Assembly: GCF_000518985.1 (NCBI RefSeq)
Contig: NZ_JAEQ01000010.1
Coordinates: 1-64,000 of the forward strand
DNA length: 64,000 bases
Source of the DNA: Chelativorans sp. J32
GTDB taxonomy: Bacteria; Pseudomonadota; Alphaproteobacteria; Rhizobiales; Rhizobiaceae
Direction: 5' to 3'
Below the pieces are notes generated by a model, which worked only from the letters and a program-made list of their open reading frames with translations, had not been told where the DNA came from and made no database searches. The position numbers were made by a program, and so were the translations under genes. Below, one piece after another: positions 62,886-64,000 of this stretch (positions are counted from its first letter, which is position 1; every line of letters begins with the position of its first letter).

Positions 62886-63970
62886 GGCTTGGCCTCGGCC
62901 GGAACGGCAACGGGCGTCCCTTTCTCGGGAAACCACTTCGCGCCGAGCCTGAGCGCGACATGAACGAGCAGGATCAGTGCGGGCACTTCCACGAGCGGGC
63001 CGATGACGGCGGCGAAGGCCACCGGCGATGCGAGACCGAATGCCGCGATGGCGACCGCGATGGCCAACTCGAAATTATTGCCGGCAGCGGTGAAGGCGAT
63101 GGCCGTGGTGCGCGGATAATCCGCCTCGATCAGCCGGCCCATCGCGAAGCTGATGAGGAACTGGATGACGAAATAAAGCGCCAGGGGAATGGCTATGCGC
63201 AGGACATCGAGAGGCAGCGACACCACGTCCGCGCCCTTGAGGCTGAACATGGCGACAATGGTGAACAGCAGCGCGGCTAGCGTTATGGGGCTGATGCGCG
63301 GCAGAAATTCGTGCTCATACCAGCCCGCGCCTTTGCGAGCGATGAGGATGCGGCGCGTCAGGAACCCGGCGAGGAAGGGAATGCCGAGATAGATCAGCAC
63401 CGCTTCGGTAATGGTCCAGAAGCTCACGTCTATGACGCTGCCCTCAAGGCCGAAGAGGGGTGGCAAGACGGAAAGGAAAAACCACGCATAGGTGGAGAAG
63501 AACAGAATCTGGAATATCGAGTTGAAGGCAACCAGACCGGCGACATATTGATTGTCGCCGCGCGCGAGTTGGTTCCAGACCAGCACCATAGCGATGCAGC
63601 GGGCGAGTCCGATCAGGATCAGTCCTGTCATGTATTCCGGGTGGTCGCGCAGGAAGATCACGGCCAGCGCGAACATCAGCGTCGGGCCGATGATCCAGTT
63701 TTGTACCAGCGAAAGGATCAGCACTCGCTTGTCGGAAAAGACCCGGTGCAGTTCTTCGTAGCGCACCTTGGCGAGCGGCGGATACATCATCAGGATCAGG
63801 CCGATGGCGATCGGTATGTTGGTGGTGCCGACCGACATGGCGTTGAGAGCTTCCGGCAAGCCGGTGAATATCGTGCCCAGCACGACGCCGAGTGCCATCG
63901 CGGCGAAAATCCACACCGTCAGATAGCGGTCGAGGAAACCAAGGCGGGAAGCTGGCTTGAGGGAAGCCAT
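62882..63970 (-). CDS. acr3: ACR3-family arsenite efflux permease
   Basis: A 362-residue permease with ten membrane segments. Family motifs: [23 protein letters not shown] (about 51-73), [29 protein letters not shown] containing the essential Cys (about 128-140) and [17 protein letters not shown], and a late [20 protein letters not shown]. It exports arsenite. It is the first of the three ars genes visible; arsR and arsC are probably just beyond base 64000. ATG at 63970 has TATTCTCCAATC upstream with a weak ribosome site. Confidence 0.96.
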   Translation of the reverse strand: MASLKPASRLGFLDRYLTVWIFAAMALGVVLGTIFTGLPEALNAMSVGTTNIPIAIGLILMMYPPLAKVRYEELHRVFSDKRVLILSLVQNWIIGPTLMFALAVIFLRDHPEYMTGLILIGLARCIAMVLVWNQLARGDNQYVAGLVAFNSIFQILFFSTYAWFFLSVLPPLFGLEGSVIDVSFWTITEAVLIYLGIPFLAGFLTRRILIARKGAGWYEHEFLPRISPITLAALLFTIVAMFSLKGADVVSLPLDVLRIAIPLALYFVIQFLISFAMGRLIEADYPRTTAIAFTAAGNNFELAIAVAIAAFGLASPVAFAAVIGPLVEVPALILLVHVALRLGAKWFPEKGTPVAVPAEAKP

Positions 63971-64000
63971 CAGTATTCTCCAATCGCAGGCTGAAAGTCA

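Overview
The window starts in an alphaproteobacterial chromosome and almost at once enters a large integrative and conjugative element (ICE) that runs past the right edge. The 5' end holds the tail of an rRNA operon: 5S rRNA at about 68-185 and the initiator tRNA-fMet at 327-403. A 5S-tRNAfMet order, a GTTC-N7-GTTC-type LexA box, very GC-rich codon use and protein families typical of rhizobial and sphingomonad plasmids all fit Alphaproteobacteria. I would not name a genus. The ICE is integrated at the tRNA-fMet gene: a large serine recombinase gene on the minus strand ends inside the tRNA.

Layout, left to right. (1) 0.36-3.9 kb: integrase, a small ORF abutting it, a DUF1778/GNAT toxin-antitoxin pair and a secreted nuclease-like protein. 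(2) 4.1-10.2 kb: a candidate DNA-defence or repair operon (OLD-family ATPase/TOPRIM nuclease, Mre11/SbcD-like phosphoesterase, Rad50/SbcC-like ATPase, then a broken small ORF). (3) 10.2-16.9 kb: an SOS mutagenesis cassette, HMCES/YedK diverging from imuA-imuB-dnaE2 around a LexA box. (4) 16.9-36.6 kb: a long, almost wholly plus-strand block with two antirestriction proteins (ArdC, ArdB/KlcA-like), ParB, SSB, a TOPRIM protein, a giant strawberry-notch methylase/helicase, DUF2493, VapBC and about ten small conserved proteins of unknown function. Its genes repeatedly carry structured hairpin leaders, and it resembles the leading or establishment region of conjugative plasmids. (5) 36.8-45.7 kb: a minus-strand stress-tolerance cargo island (two Hsp20, an NDUFS4-domain protein, an RNA polymerase omega-like protein, SPW membrane protein, HtrA/DegP, FtsH, KaiC-like ATPase, HWE histidine kinase). 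(6) 46.2-48.0 kb: a decayed small gene and an IS110-family insertion sequence. (7) 48.0-50.3 kb: transfer control genes resembling QseM, FseA and RdfS of the Mesorhizobium symbiosis ICE, including a DUF6499/DUF2285 gene that needs a +1 frameshift. (8) 50.3-59.8 kb: replication, partition and conjugation core (RepA with iterons, ParA, methylase, DUF2840, TraF, DUF736, lytic transglycosylase, VirD2-like relaxase, TraG/VirD4, CopG-like). (9) 59.9-64 kb: two exported small proteins, then an arsenic operon (acr3-arsH-MFS) entering from the right edge. The trb mating-pair genes expected after traG are not in the window and presumably lie beyond the ars cargo.

How it fits together: the recombinase moves the element in and out of tRNA-fMet, the DUF2285 circuit probably decides when to excise, RepA/ParA/ParB would maintain the excised circle, and relaxase plus TraG would send one strand to a recipient. 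The 18-36.6 kb block would then protect and convert the incoming strand. Cargo gives the host heat/proteotoxic-stress tolerance, arsenic resistance, inducible mutagenesis and possibly phage defence. The strongest new leads are a covarying RNA leader family (before ardC, parB and a third gene), the probable programmed frameshift in the FseA-like activator, repeated palindromes before the relaxase, and the omega-like and KaiC/HWE proteins inside the stress island.
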